Shown here one piece after another: positions 25,731-35,144 of a stretch of 40,018 nucleotides of DNA. Under the pieces are notes generated by a model, which searched no databases, was not told the origin of the DNA, and saw nothing but the letters and a program-made list of their open reading frames with translations. The translations under genes were made by a program, and so were the position numbers. The stretch covers positions 1 through 40,018 of the forward strand of contig JBDRKQ010000067.1 in NCBI GenBank assembly GCA_043813895.1, read 5' to 3'. Positions within the stretch are counted from its first letter, which is position 1, and each line of letters begins with the position of its first letter. Source of the stretch: CAZTAR01 sp043813895. GTDB lineage: Bacteria; Planctomycetota; Phycisphaerae; UBA1845; UTPLA1.

Positions 25731-26258
25731 ATGACGAAGCAAGCCGTAATCGGGGCGATGGCCTTGCTCGTGGCGTTTGGCAGCGCTGGTGCCCGCGCAG
25801 AAACCATCGATGATCTCTACGGCTTGTGGGCGGGAACGTGGTACGTCGACGAGCAGTTTGACGAGTACGGCGACCCTGTCGGAACTCCGCCATACGAGCC
25901 CGAACCCATCGAAGTCCTGCTGTATGAATGGAACGGCACGGCCTACGGCGAAGTAGTATTTCCCGGATGTCCGGGGTGGTGCCTAGAAGGAACGGTAATA
26001 TCTCTCGGCATCGACCAAAACAACGTCGTCACAATGGGTGTTCTCTACGAGGAGGCAGGCAGTTGGGCCGACGCCATAGGCACCTTGGTCGGCAACACCA
26101 TTACGGGCGATTATGATGAGGAGTTCCCCGCGTTGCCCGGCTGGATTCACTGGCGGGGTCCGTTCTCCGTGTCGCTTGTGCCGGAACCGCACTCGTTGGG
26201 GCTGTTCGTGCTTTGTGCATTGATGTTCGATCGCCGTTGGTACAAGAGGTTCAGATGA
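25731..26258 (+). CDS. PEP-CTERM secreted protein (element cargo)
   Basis: 175 residues. The signal peptide ends near AGARA|E. The mature part is an acidic beta-rich domain: DLYGLWAGTWYVDEQF, EVLLYEWNGTAYGEVVFPGCPGWCLEGTVISLGI, then GNTITGDYDEEFPALPGWIHWRGPF, which resembles lipocalin-like single domains. The C-terminus is a PEP-CTERM sorting signal: VPEP, a hydrophobic stretch, then RRWYKRFR. Proteins with this signal are processed by an exosortase; none is in the window. TATACT is 76 bp before the start, and GGAGGAGG lies just upstream of the ATG. The stop overlaps the start of the HIRAN gene (ATGA), so the two are coupled. Confidence 0.82.
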   Translation: MTKQAVIGAMALLVAFGSAGARAETIDDLYGLWAGTWYVDEQFDEYGDPVGTPPYEPEPIEVLLYEWNGTAYGEVVFPGCPGWCLEGTVISLGIDQNNVVTMGVLYEEAGSWADAIGTLVGNTITGDYDEEFPALPGWIHWRGPFSVSLVPEPHSLGLFVLCALMFDRRWYKRFR

Positions 26259-26788
26259 TCTCGCTACTGAAGAGACTCTTCGGCGGCGCACCAGCCCGCA
26301 AAGACTTCACGTTTCTCATGGTTGACCACGTCGAAGACGTAGGCGAGAACCGCTGGTACCGCCTGAACCATTGGGAGTCGCCCAACTACCTGAAGATGAA
26401 CACTAGTTGGGACAAGGACTGGAAGGCGTTTGATCGCGAAGAGCCAGTGGTGGGCGTGACGTATGAGAACAGGGAAAGAACTTTTCTCGTGATGGGCGAC
26501 CAACCGGACTTCAGAGTCTTCCTGGAAAGAGATCCGAACAACCCCAAGGACAAGAACGCCATCAAAGTCATGGGCTTTGCGACCGTTAGAGGAACACCAA
26601 CGGTCAGCCAGCTTGGCTTTCTATCACGGGAAACAGCAGAGTTTCTGAGAGATGAACGAGAGCTAGATGCGCGGCCGTATTCAGTGTTTCTGCCATATGG
26701 GGAGCGGCAGTACGGTTTGAGGGTAAGCGTTCTCGTCAGGTCACAGGCGTACAAGAAGAGACAAGGCAACGTGCCGCCGAAGTACTGA
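26255..26788 (+). CDS. HIRAN-domain protein
   Basis: 177 residues, with its start overlapping the stop of the upstream PEP-CTERM gene (ATGA). The C-terminal part fits the HIRAN domain: VVGVTYENRERTF, then VFLERDPNNPKDKNAIKVMG, then VSQLGFLSRETAEFL. HIRAN domains bind DNA ends or stalled forks when fused to helicases or nucleases; here the domain stands almost alone, behind an N-terminal piece of about 65 residues that resembles nothing I know (WYRLNHWESPNYLKMNTSW). It may act in element replication or in defence. In the same frame, just after the stop, a second PEP-CTERM tail is encoded. Confidence 0.85.
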   Translation: MISLLKRLFGGAPARKDFTFLMVDHVEDVGENRWYRLNHWESPNYLKMNTSWDKDWKAFDREEPVVGVTYENRERTFLVMGDQPDFRVFLERDPNNPKDKNAIKVMGFATVRGTPTVSQLGFLSRETAEFLRDERELDARPYSVFLPYGERQYGLRVSVLVRSQAYKKRQGNVPPKY

Positions 26789-26791
26789 TCC

Positions 26792-26860
26792 TTCATCCCC
26801 GAGCCTGCCTCGCTTGCGTTGCTGAAGCTCGGCAACCTGCTGCTCAGGCGGAAACGTTGA
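26792..26860 (+). pseudogene. Orphan PEP-CTERM tail
   Basis: The codons after the HIRAN stop read FIPEPASLALLKLGNLLLRRKR-stop in the same frame. This is a textbook PEP-CTERM signal (IPEPASLALL, hydrophobic run, RRKR) with no protein in front. Either a second PEP-CTERM gene was lost, or the HIRAN gene was inserted into one. Confidence 0.65.
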
Positions 26861-27017
26861 CGAACTTCCTCCCGGCTGCGTAACGGGGCGTCGCAGCTCG
26901 GCTACAATAGCATACACCGGGACGGCGGACTGTACATCCGCCAAGCGGACCCGGCGGCGCTCATGTTCGCAATCCCGCATGGGCACGCCGGGGCCGACCC
27001 GAACATGGGATTGCGTC

Positions 27018-27788
27018 ATGCCGAAAGCTGACTCACCGAACCCGGCGCAACTGTCGCCAGCCGAAGTCGCCGACCTGGCCGAACGTTTTGTCAGGTGCGT
27101 CACCGAGTACTTGGAATGGGATAAGGTGCAGCGGCTCACAGCGGCGACGGCTCACCCGACTACGCCGGGCTCACCTGCGGAAAGCGACTTGGTCCGAAGG
27201 CTTGAAGACACAAGCGGGCACAAGTACGAAGCGGCGGCGCGAATCCGTGAGGACGGTCTGGTACTTGCCGCGGGGCTCGAATTCTACGGTTTCGATTCGT
27301 CCGGTGTGCTGTCAGTCACGCACTGCGTGGGAGTGGGTGGTGGTGGCCCGGACTACGTGCGGCCGAAGTGGGAACAGAACAAAGTGGCGCTGCAACAGGC
27401 TGCTATTCAGCTTCGGTGTCCGGACACTGTTGAACAGAGACCGAGTGATAGTGACATCGAGACACCCGCCACGCTGCGCAGTAGTGCGTCGACGGAAACG
27501 GCAGACGGCAGCGGTGAGTCAAACATTCCTGAGCGCGCCAAGAAAGCGTATGGACAGTACAAGAATGCAGTGGAAGCGCTGGGCGTTTCCAAGCCGACCG
27601 ACCGCGAAGCGTATGACGCTCTGTACGAAACCTACAAACAGAGCGGAGAACTTGACGACTTACCGGCCTTTGGTTCTTGGGCGAGAAACGTGAGGGAATA
27701 CCGGTTGGCAACCAAGCAACAGAAGAACAAGCCTCGGTCAGGCCGCAACGCCACAGCTCGGGACGTCGTGAAACGCTCAGAGCTGTAA
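27018..27788 (+). CDS. Unknown protein (element cargo)
   Basis: 256 residues from the ATG at 27018. The N-terminal half has a helical start (LSPAEVADLAERFVRCVTEYLEWDKVQRL) and a beta segment (VTHCVGVGGGGPDYVRPKWEQNK). A Ser/Thr-rich linker follows, then a charged helical C-terminus (KAYGQYKNAVEALGVSKPTDREAYDALYETY, GSWARNVREYRL) that resembles small helical DNA-binding or tetramerising modules. No family recognised. A TACAAT lies about 115 bp upstream. A terminator hairpin follows, so it is the last cargo gene and separate from the replication operon. Confidence 0.7.
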   Translation: MPKADSPNPAQLSPAEVADLAERFVRCVTEYLEWDKVQRLTAATAHPTTPGSPAESDLVRRLEDTSGHKYEAAARIREDGLVLAAGLEFYGFDSSGVLSVTHCVGVGGGGPDYVRPKWEQNKVALQQAAIQLRCPDTVEQRPSDSDIETPATLRSSASTETADGSGESNIPERAKKAYGQYKNAVEALGVSKPTDREAYDALYETYKQSGELDDLPAFGSWARNVREYRLATKQQKNKPRSGRNATARDVVKRSEL

Positions 27789-27834
27789 GCGGAAGGCAAC
27801 CGGAAATAAAGCGGAAATCTCATTCGCATTCATC

Positions 27835-27857
27835 GCCGCTGACAGACCGTCAGTGGC
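27835..27857 (+). terminator. Rho-independent terminator
   Basis: GCCGCTGAC-5 bases-GTCAGTGGC (one G-T pair), followed by GTTTTCT. It separates the cargo genes from the replication operon. Confidence 0.8.
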
Positions 27858-27985
27858 GTTTTCTCTGCGCAAAAGCGGGAGGTTGGGGGCGTCTTCGTTT
27901 CCGGTTTGTGGTCTATACCGGGCGCGTGAAGACAGTGGCAAGCGACTGCTGGCCACGCCCGGCGTTACAGACCGGAGCTGTTTTG

Positions 27986-28261
27986 ATGACCATTCACACA
28001 AACGCTTCCGACGGTCGTGCCGTCGGGCTGGATATGCGACCGGTAGAAAACGCGGAACTGCTCTCCGTCGGGGCAGTCGCAAAACTGCTGGACTGCTCGG
28101 CGCGGCATATTTACCGGATGAGTGACGCCGGGAAGATGCCGCGCCCGGTGAAGCTCGGACAGCTCGTGCGCTGGAAACGTCGGGGCGGACCAACGGACAG
28201 CATCGAGGGCTGGCTCGACGCAGGCTGTCCGTCAGTGCGATCGGCAAGGGGGGCGCGATGA
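27986..28261 (+). CDS. Excisionase/AlpA-like helix-turn-helix protein
   Basis: 91 residues. LLSVGAVAKLLDCSARHIYRMSDAGKMPRPVKLGQLVRWKR is the MerR-like helix-turn-helix-17 fold of excisionases and AlpA regulators: first helix pair, recognition helix CSARHIYRM, wing with GKMPRPVKLGQLVRW. It ends with a helix SIEGWLDAGCPS. It is the first gene of the coupled operon, overlapping the next by ATGA. It is likely the directionality factor for the integrase or the operon's regulator; the domain alone cannot tell which. Confidence 0.85.
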   Translation: MTIHTNASDGRAVGLDMRPVENAELLSVGAVAKLLDCSARHIYRMSDAGKMPRPVKLGQLVRWKRRGGPTDSIEGWLDAGCPSVRSARGAR

Positions 28262-28722
28262 GTGCCACTACTATGACACTGCCAAGTGCAGCCGATGGCG
28301 AGCGGCGCAAGCTCAGTGCCCACGCGACGCTTGCCGCACAGCGCGAAGTATATGTGCTTCGCGGTCGGCGGGCGCTGCTGCGTCGGTTGCTCGACGTGGG
28401 CACGGGTGGTGCTGACGACGTTCGTGATGCCGTTGCGCTACCGGCCGGAATCAATCCGGTCTGTGTGGGCGTGGTGCCTGGACCGCTTGCACGGGCTGGC
28501 GTCATTGAGCGCGTCAGCTTCGCCGAATCGCGACGGCCGGACGCACACGCCCGGCCAATAACGGTATGGCAGCTTGCCGACCGGGACGCCGCAACGGCAT
28601 GGCTTGCCGCGCATCCCGATAGGCCGGTCCCGTCACTACCGGAAAACGCCGAACCGCGGCTATTCGACTTGGCTGGAAACGCCACGCCCGGCGCGGCAAC
28701 GCCGGACGGGCACGACTCGTGA
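28258..28722 (+). CDS. Winged-helix-like element protein
   Basis: 154 residues. The core REVYVLRGRRALLRRLLDVGTGGADDVRDAVALPAGINPVC, with PGPLARAGVIERV and RPITVWQLADRDAATAWLAAHPD, has the helix-turn-helix-wing pattern (GTGGADDVRDAV as helices 2 and 3, then a strand pair). I have a general impression that such proteins sit before primase genes in planctomycete elements; this is memory, not a search. It starts by ATGA overlap with the excisionase-like gene and ends by GTGA overlap with the primase gene. Its role, perhaps origin binding or loading, is inferred. Confidence 0.7.
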   Translation: MSATTMTLPSAADGERRKLSAHATLAAQREVYVLRGRRALLRRLLDVGTGGADDVRDAVALPAGINPVCVGVVPGPLARAGVIERVSFAESRRPDAHARPITVWQLADRDAATAWLAAHPDRPVPSLPENAEPRLFDLAGNATPGAATPDGHDS

Positions 28723-29843
28723 GGACTCACACTGTGCAAGAGCATTCTAACGACGCGCCCGGGCCGTGTACAGCGGACGGCCGGCGCGGAATCCTTCGAT
28801 ACATGCTCGACGGCTCGACGCACGCCGCGGCGGTGATGCCGTGGGGGCAATTCGGGCCGATCGTCTGGCCGGAGCTGCCCGCGAACCGTGACAGGCTAAT
28901 AGACGCGCACCTGTTGGGCGAGCCGGCAGACGTTCAATTCGCGCCGATCGGCAAACCAACACGGCGCGTTCGGTTGCATGCCGTGCAGCTCAGTGCGTAT
29001 CTCCCGCGGGCTGACGGGCTGTGCTCGTTTCTCGCCCTGGACCTGGACGCCAGCTCGCACGGGGCAGGCGGGCTCGCCGATCCTGACGCCGCGGCGCGGT
29101 GCTTTGCCGAGCGGGCCGACTGTTTCGGGCTGCTGTCGGGCGCGCTGATCGTACGAAGCCGCAGCGGAGTGGGCCGTCACGTGTTCGTGTTTCCACCGCA
29201 CGCCGTGCCGCAAGCCGATGCGACGCTCGCCGTGGCATTCTTGGCCGCTGTTGCGCATCGGATTGCTGACCGAGACGCGGACGAATACGACGCACGCCAT
29301 GCGTTCCGAACCGAGGCGGGCGGCATTGCGCGGCCGGGGCAGGCCGGGGCCGTCGAGCTGTTCCCGCGCACAACCGAGAAGCCGGAGCGCGGATATGCAA
29401 TTGCGTTACCTTTCGGCGGCACTGCTGCAAGAGGTGGCGGAGGCGTTCCGTTGGACGTGTTCGAGCATCCGCCGAAGCCGGTGCAGCTCGACGCCGTGCC
29501 GCGTTGTGATGTCTGCGCTTGGCAACGGTTCGTGTCGGAAGCGCGGCAAGAGCTGGAGCGGCGCACGAAACGACGGCCCGACCGCACAATGCGAAGCTGG
29601 AGACCGAGGCGCGAACCCGCTCGCCTGGACCCGCGAACGGAAGCGCTGCTCGCCGGTATGCTAGCACAAGGCGGACGAAATCGGGCCGTTTACTACGGCT
29701 GGGGCGACTTGATCCGAACCGGCGTAACAGAAGGTGAAGCCGAGCGGCTGCTTGTCGATGCTGCCGAGCGTTGCGGATTGCTGCGACGGGAAGCACTTGC
29801 GACGGTGCGAAGCGCACAACGGGGGCGGAGGGCTTGCTCATGA
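28719..29843 (+). CDS. Archaeo-eukaryotic-type primase (AEP)
   Basis: 374 residues, GTG start overlapping the upstream stop (GTGA). The AEP catalytic blocks are present: FLALDLDAS with the metal-binding Asp108 and Asp110, SRSGVGRHVFVFP with His154 (the SxxGxH block), and AVELFPRT with Glu213 as the third acidic position. This is the prim-pol fold used by plasmids and phages to prime, and sometimes copy, DNA. The C-terminal part (LDPRTEALLAGMLAQGGRNRAVYYGWGDLIRTGVTEGEAERLL) is helical, like the PriCT-type domains that follow AEPs. The next gene is a helicase, overlapping by ATGA, so together they form the replication core. Confidence 0.85.
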   Translation: MRTHTVQEHSNDAPGPCTADGRRGILRYMLDGSTHAAAVMPWGQFGPIVWPELPANRDRLIDAHLLGEPADVQFAPIGKPTRRVRLHAVQLSAYLPRADGLCSFLALDLDASSHGAGGLADPDAAARCFAERADCFGLLSGALIVRSRSGVGRHVFVFPPHAVPQADATLAVAFLAAVAHRIADRDADEYDARHAFRTEAGGIARPGQAGAVELFPRTTEKPERGYAIALPFGGTAARGGGGVPLDVFEHPPKPVQLDAVPRCDVCAWQRFVSEARQELERRTKRRPDRTMRSWRPRREPARLDPRTEALLAGMLAQGGRNRAVYYGWGDLIRTGVTEGEAERLLVDAAERCGLLRREALATVRSAQRGRRACS

Positions 29844-30808
29844 CTTCCGCTGCCGAAATCGCCGAGACGTTTGTCGCCGATGAACCTGTGCGGCCGACCG
29901 GCGTTACGCTGTCTGCGGCATTGGCGGACGTTACCGAACGATCGGAACGAGGCGAACCGATCATCGAAACATTGCCTTGTGGGCTGGAGCTGTTGGACGA
30001 AACGACGGACGGACTTGTCCGTGGTGAATACCTGGCACTGGTCGGCTCGCCCGGCTGTGGGAAATCGTTACTTGCTGACAGAATCATACTCGGCGCTTTG
30101 CGGCTGAATACAAGTGCCACTGCGATTATTACCAATTTGGAAACCGCTACAGCGGTTCGGGTTGCTCGGCTTGTGGCCGGCCACGCTGTGCGCATCGGTC
30201 CGATGAACGAAATCACACAGTGCGTCCCGCTTGGGCCGCTGCTGCGCGGCGAGCTTGAACAGGCCGGTAGGCGGCTTGTTCGCCAGACCGCGGACGCGCT
30301 TTCGGCGGAGTTGGGCGACCGATTGCGGTTTGTTGACAACGTGACGGACGCGGGGCGGCTCGCCGATTTGATACAAACGCACCGGCCGGCCTTGTTCGTG
30401 TTAGACCATCTCGGACTCGTTGACTTTAGTGGAGTGGGGGGCAGCTCGGCTACCGAACAAACCGACGCAGTGCTGCGCATAATCGGCGCGGCGCTGCGAG
30501 AAACGAATGCGGCTGGGCTGCTGATAAACGAAGTGAGCAAGGCCGGACTCACTGCCGGAACAGCCGATGCCAGCGCGGTTCGAGGTTCGGCGCGGCTGGC
30601 CAGCCTGGCGGGGCAGCTCGTCGGCATTGTGCGCGATGCGGAGAAGACCGGGGACGATCCGGGGCTATTGCTGCAATTGTGGAAGAACCGGCACGGCCGC
30701 GTACTCATGCAACAGTCGGCTACCCTGTTCGGCGGCTTGGCCTATCTGCACACTGGCTCAGTCTCGACAATCCCGACAAAGCAACACAGGGGCACGCGGA
30801 ATGCCTGA
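29840..30808 (+). CDS. DnaB/RecA-type replicative helicase
   Basis: 322 residues from the ATG overlapping the primase stop. ATPase of the RecA/DnaB superfamily: Walker A GSPGCGKS at 69-76, AIITNLETATAVRVARL after it, Walker B ALFVLDHLGLV with Asp189, and NEVSKAG as a sensor-like block. There is no DnaB N-terminal domain. Its size fits plasmid RepA-type hexameric helicases and KaiC-like stand-alone ATPases. It should unwind element DNA with the primase. It overlaps the next gene by eight bases. Confidence 0.87.
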   Translation: MTSAAEIAETFVADEPVRPTGVTLSAALADVTERSERGEPIIETLPCGLELLDETTDGLVRGEYLALVGSPGCGKSLLADRIILGALRLNTSATAIITNLETATAVRVARLVAGHAVRIGPMNEITQCVPLGPLLRGELEQAGRRLVRQTADALSAELGDRLRFVDNVTDAGRLADLIQTHRPALFVLDHLGLVDFSGVGGSSATEQTDAVLRIIGAALRETNAAGLLINEVSKAGLTAGTADASAVRGSARLASLAGQLVGIVRDAEKTGDDPGLLLQLWKNRHGRVLMQQSATLFGGLAYLHTGSVSTIPTKQHRGTRNA

Positions 30809-31205
30809 CGAATCGGATTCATACATCGGCCGTGTTGTGACACCTGGAGCCGCTGGGCAAGAGGCAGGGGGGACAGCTCGACGCAACAGCAAGCTCAAGG
30901 GGGCACCGAGGCTGTCTGCTGGGCGCTGGCAAACGCTGAACTATTTTGCCGACGTGACTGCACGGACACTTAAGTCAACCGAAGTGGCTGTGTGGCTGCA
31001 ACTATTCCGTAACACGAAACCGGACGGGCTAGTACGAATTTCACAAGAAGACCTGGCGCACCGGGTTGGGAAATCAGACCGGACGGTGTGGTCGACGTTA
31101 CGCGGGCTGGAGACGGCGGGCGTGCTGACCGTGGTTCATCGTGGCTCGAAGGAAGCAGGACCGAGCATGTATCGGGTGCGGGCGCGACGGAAGGATGACC
31201 GATGA
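30801..31205 (+). CDS. Winged helix-turn-helix protein
   Basis: 134 residues; start overlaps the helicase stop. The C-terminal half LKSTEVAVWLQLFRNTKPDGLVRISQEDLAHRVGKSDRTVWSTLRGLETAGVLTVVHRGSK is a clear winged helix of the replication-initiator/MarR-like kind. The N-terminus is basic and low in structure. It is the last gene of the coupled operon. It may bind the origin or control the operon; the repressor-protease gene starts about 190 bp further on. Confidence 0.8.
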   Translation: MPDESDSYIGRVVTPGAAGQEAGGTARRNSKLKGAPRLSAGRWQTLNYFADVTARTLKSTEVAVWLQLFRNTKPDGLVRISQEDLAHRVGKSDRTVWSTLRGLETAGVLTVVHRGSKEAGPSMYRVRARRKDDR

Positions 31206-31316
31206 CCCAAAAGCCGAGTCGAATAGTCAATTGGAAGCATACTTCCGGTAGCAAACTCGCAAAAACGTGCAATTCCAGCGGAAGCAGGCTGCGAACATCC
31301 CAGAAAGGGACCAGAA

Positions 31317-31347
31317 GGCGTCCGCGCCCTTTCAGGGGCGGGACGCC
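31317..31347 (+). terminator. Hairpin after replication operon
   Basis: GGCGTCC, one bulged G, CGCCC, a short loop, then GGGGCG and GGACGCC: a 12-bp stem. No T run follows. It could be a terminator or an operator/origin structure just before the leaderless promoter. Confidence 0.55.
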
Positions 31348-31361
31348 ACAGGCAGACGGAT

Positions 31362-31390
31362 TTGACAGGCTACAGAACGTGGGGTATACT
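31362..31390 (+). promoter_or_regulatory. Consensus sigma-70 promoter for a leaderless transcript
   Basis: TTGACA (perfect), exactly 17 bases, TATACT (five of six). The ATG of the next gene starts nine bases after the -10, about where transcription begins, so the mRNA would have no or almost no leader and no ribosome site. Confidence 0.8.
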
Positions 31391-31398
31391 TATCACCG

Positions 31399-32172
31399 AT
31401 GAGACGCCGAGTTGCCAATTCGATGACCGAGCTGCTACGGGAAGCGCTAACCGAGGCCGAATCGCTTTACGCCGTGGCAAAACAGACGGACGTCTGCAAG
31501 GCTTCGCTGATTCGCTTTCTGCGCGGCTCGCAAAGTCTGCGGCTGGACATCGCGGACAAGCTCGCTGAGCACTTCGGCGTCAAGGTACGATTATCGAAGC
31601 GGCGACGCAGCCCTGCCGTAGTGACCGGCGAAGCCAGAAGAACGAGGACCGCTCTACACGAGGCGGGGCACGCCTGGGCAGCTTGCGTCTATAGGCGGCG
31701 ATTCAAGCACGTCACGATCGTTCCGAACTCCGCCGAAGACTCGTTGGGACACATCCTGTACGAGGGCTTCCGAGAGAGTTTCGATCCAGAAAACAACACG
31801 GAATCACCCTACGACGTTGACCTGATTGAGCGGGTGGTGACGTGCAGTTTCGCGGGAGGTGCCGGGGCCGGTTTGCTCACGGACCGAGATTTCGACTGGA
31901 CGGGGGCTGATGAGGATAGAAGGTTTGCCATCGACATGCTGAGCTACGTTGTGTGTGAGCCCGACGAACTCGGGGCATACGTTTTGCGGCTCGAATACCG
32001 CGCTCGGAACATCGTGCAATCGTCAAAGGACATTGTTCGCGCACTGGCTGAAACGCTGCTTGAACGAAACACGCTGAGCTACAGGGCCGCGCGGGAGATT
32101 ATGCGGCGAGCTGCGGGGCCGTATCCGAGCTTCCCCGTTTGCCGCGCGCTTGGACTGAAAGTGAAGTTGTGA
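31399..32172 (+). CDS. Repressor-protease fusion: XRE-like helix-turn-helix plus M41-like peptidase
   Basis: 257 residues. The first 65 hold a Cro/C1-type helix-turn-helix: LYAVAKQTDVCKASLIRFLRGSQSLRLDIADKLAEHF. The rest resembles the peptidase domain of FtsH-type (M41) enzymes: ALHEAGHAWAA with HEAGH at 87-91 (two zinc His and catalytic Glu), FKHVTIVP, GHILYE, and TGADEDRRFAIDM, where Asp173 fits the third zinc ligand of M41. There is no AAA domain and no membrane helix. By analogy with phage repressors and ImmA-type anti-repressor proteases, one chain may both repress the element and cleave a repressor (perhaps itself). It is expressed from a leaderless promoter and ends three bases before the integrase start. 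Confidence 0.82.
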   Translation: MRRRVANSMTELLREALTEAESLYAVAKQTDVCKASLIRFLRGSQSLRLDIADKLAEHFGVKVRLSKRRRSPAVVTGEARRTRTALHEAGHAWAACVYRRRFKHVTIVPNSAEDSLGHILYEGFRESFDPENNTESPYDVDLIERVVTCSFAGGAGAGLLTDRDFDWTGADEDRRFAIDMLSYVVCEPDELGAYVLRLEYRARNIVQSSKDIVRALAETLLERNTLSYRAAREIMRRAAGPYPSFPVCRALGLKVKL

Positions 32173-32175
32173 ATC

Positions 32176-33947
<1,772 letters not shown>

Positions 33948-33985
33948 GGGACTCTCGCGTAATGTAGCCGCCGGGGCGTCGGGTT

Positions 33986-34177
33986 TCAAGCGGGGAATCT
34001 CTGCCGGAAATACGGGGCGATGACGGATTCGGCGAGACGCTTCAAACCCGGGAAACGGTAGCGTCCCTCCCGGTCGTGAAGCACCGAGAACGCGTTTGAC
34101 AGGCTACTGACCGAATCGGAGCAGCGACTGTGAGAGAATCGGTCGGCGTCCGCATCATTAGGTTCTTTCTGTGAGCG
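33986..34177 (-). pseudogene. C-terminal fragment of an unrecognised protein
   Basis: About 60 codons on the minus strand without a start: FSVLHDREGRYRFPGL, then KRLAESVIAPYFRQRFPA-stop. The codon choice and the amphipathic end look like real protein. Upstream it runs straight into a REP-like repeat at 34181-34207 with no further reading frame. It stands 38 bp before tRNA-Ala in the same direction, so it is probably the broken remains of the chromosomal gene before the tRNA. Family unknown. Confidence 0.45.
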
Positions 34178-34180
34178 ATA

Positions 34181-34207
34181 ACCGCTTGCTGACGCGCGCG
34201 GCTCTGA
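34181..34207 (+). repeat. REP-like dispersed repeat, copy a
   Basis: ACCGCTTGCTGACGCGCGCG followed by GCTCTGA. Nearly identical 27-base units occur at 38816 and 38907. It joins the C-terminal gene fragment to the region holding the transposase relic. Confidence 0.75.
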
Positions 34208-34338
34208 TCACGAACGCCGACCGCTGGCTGACCAACAAATCGCACGATGGGTTGGACTGGGTTTGAGTCGTAAGATAAAAGATACTCCACGCTTACCTCC
34301 GGCGGGCCGGGATGCCACACCGATCCAGGAGACGAGTC

Positions 34339-34576
34339 ATGGAAGATCAACTGCGACGCATGCAGTCGTGGCGTTTATGGCAACGCCCCGTGGGACAACG
34401 CCTGCTGGCCCGTCGCGACGAGATTGAGCGGACCTTCCGGCCACAGCAGCAACCTGGCCATCGGCTTGAAAGGGCTGCCAGCTTGGGCGGGGCGGCAGCA
34501 TCGCGGGGAACGCCGGATGTGGGGCAAAGTCCTGCTATATCACGGTTGCCTCGCTACCAGATCCCACGCCGCCTAA
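34339..34576 (+). pseudogene. Transposase C-terminus with frameshift
   Basis: The first frame reads MEDQLRRMQSWRLWQRPVGQ then RLLARRDEIERTF, the Arg-rich region and conserved E-R-x-F block near the end of DDE transposases (IS4/IS1182-like). About 34442-34446 one extra base shifts the frame: the +1 frame continues SNLAIGLKGLPAWAGRQHRG then ERRMWGKVLLYHGC to a stop at 34576, which fits the usual GGGLGxLPAWVRR...GKVLLYH ending. The N-terminal two thirds are missing. It is a dead insertion-sequence scrap right of the tRNA. Confidence 0.65.
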
Positions 34577-35144
34577 TGCAATTCGTTGTGACGCGCGGCT
34601 CTGTTCAGAACCGCACTACGGCGATCCGCGGTACCACGATTGCATTTGAGAGTGCTATCGCTATGGCACTCCTGCGGCAGCGTCTCGCTGCGGGTCTCAG
34701 GGGATTGTGAACCTCAGATGCGCGCGGCGAAAACGTCGGGGGAGGCGATGACTCCGTTGTTTAAGAGCCGAAATCAGGCGACGAGTCTTCTGTGACCCCG
34801 CCGAGACTCTAACCTTATGTAAGAGATGAGGTTGTGGATGGTGCCGTGCAGGCTGACGGAAGAGATCGAATTTCTACCGTTATTCGACCGGTGTTTATCG
34901 AGAGAATGAGACCGGGATGTCGGTTTTTGGGGTTGACAACACATTACACATCCGTAATGTGCCGCGGAAGTTGGACGTATCAAGCGATGCGGGAGTCACG
35001 CATCCGGTTTGCCGGGATTCCATGGCAGGAGTGCTACGGATACGAGCCCGACTAGAGTTAAGTTGAGGAGCCCGTTGCAGTTCTGGCGGGGCGCGGTCGC
35101 TGGAATGCACGCATGTTACCGCAATCAGCCATCGGAGACAGACT
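34577..35144. other. Intergenic region upstream of porin gene
   Basis: About 570 bp without a supportable gene. A 13-base piece resembling the REP unit (cgcgcggctctg) occurs at about 34594. At 34933 a TTGACA is followed by an 8-bp inverted repeat (see next entry). Short frames here have no ribosome site. Confidence 0.4.
34940..34961. promoter_or_regulatory. Operator-like inverted repeat after a TTGACA
   Basis: CACATTAC-6 bases-GTAATGTG, a perfect 8-bp dyad that starts two bases after TTGACA (34933-34938). No good -10 is seen 17 bases on. The porin gene starts about 185 bp downstream. It could be a repressor site controlling that gene; no regulator gene lies nearby. Confidence 0.4.

Noticed and set aside
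28990..30708. Long minus-strand open frame (572 codons) over the primase and helicase genes
   Set aside because: It is the antisense shadow of GC-rich coding DNA; Ser/Arg/Pro/Ala-rich with no domain, while the plus strand has clear catalytic motifs.
31202..31402. 66-codon frame starting by ATGA overlap with the winged-helix gene
   Set aside because: It runs through a strong hairpin and the consensus promoter, and its sequence is Arg/Ser/Thr-rich without structure, so the overlap is probably chance.
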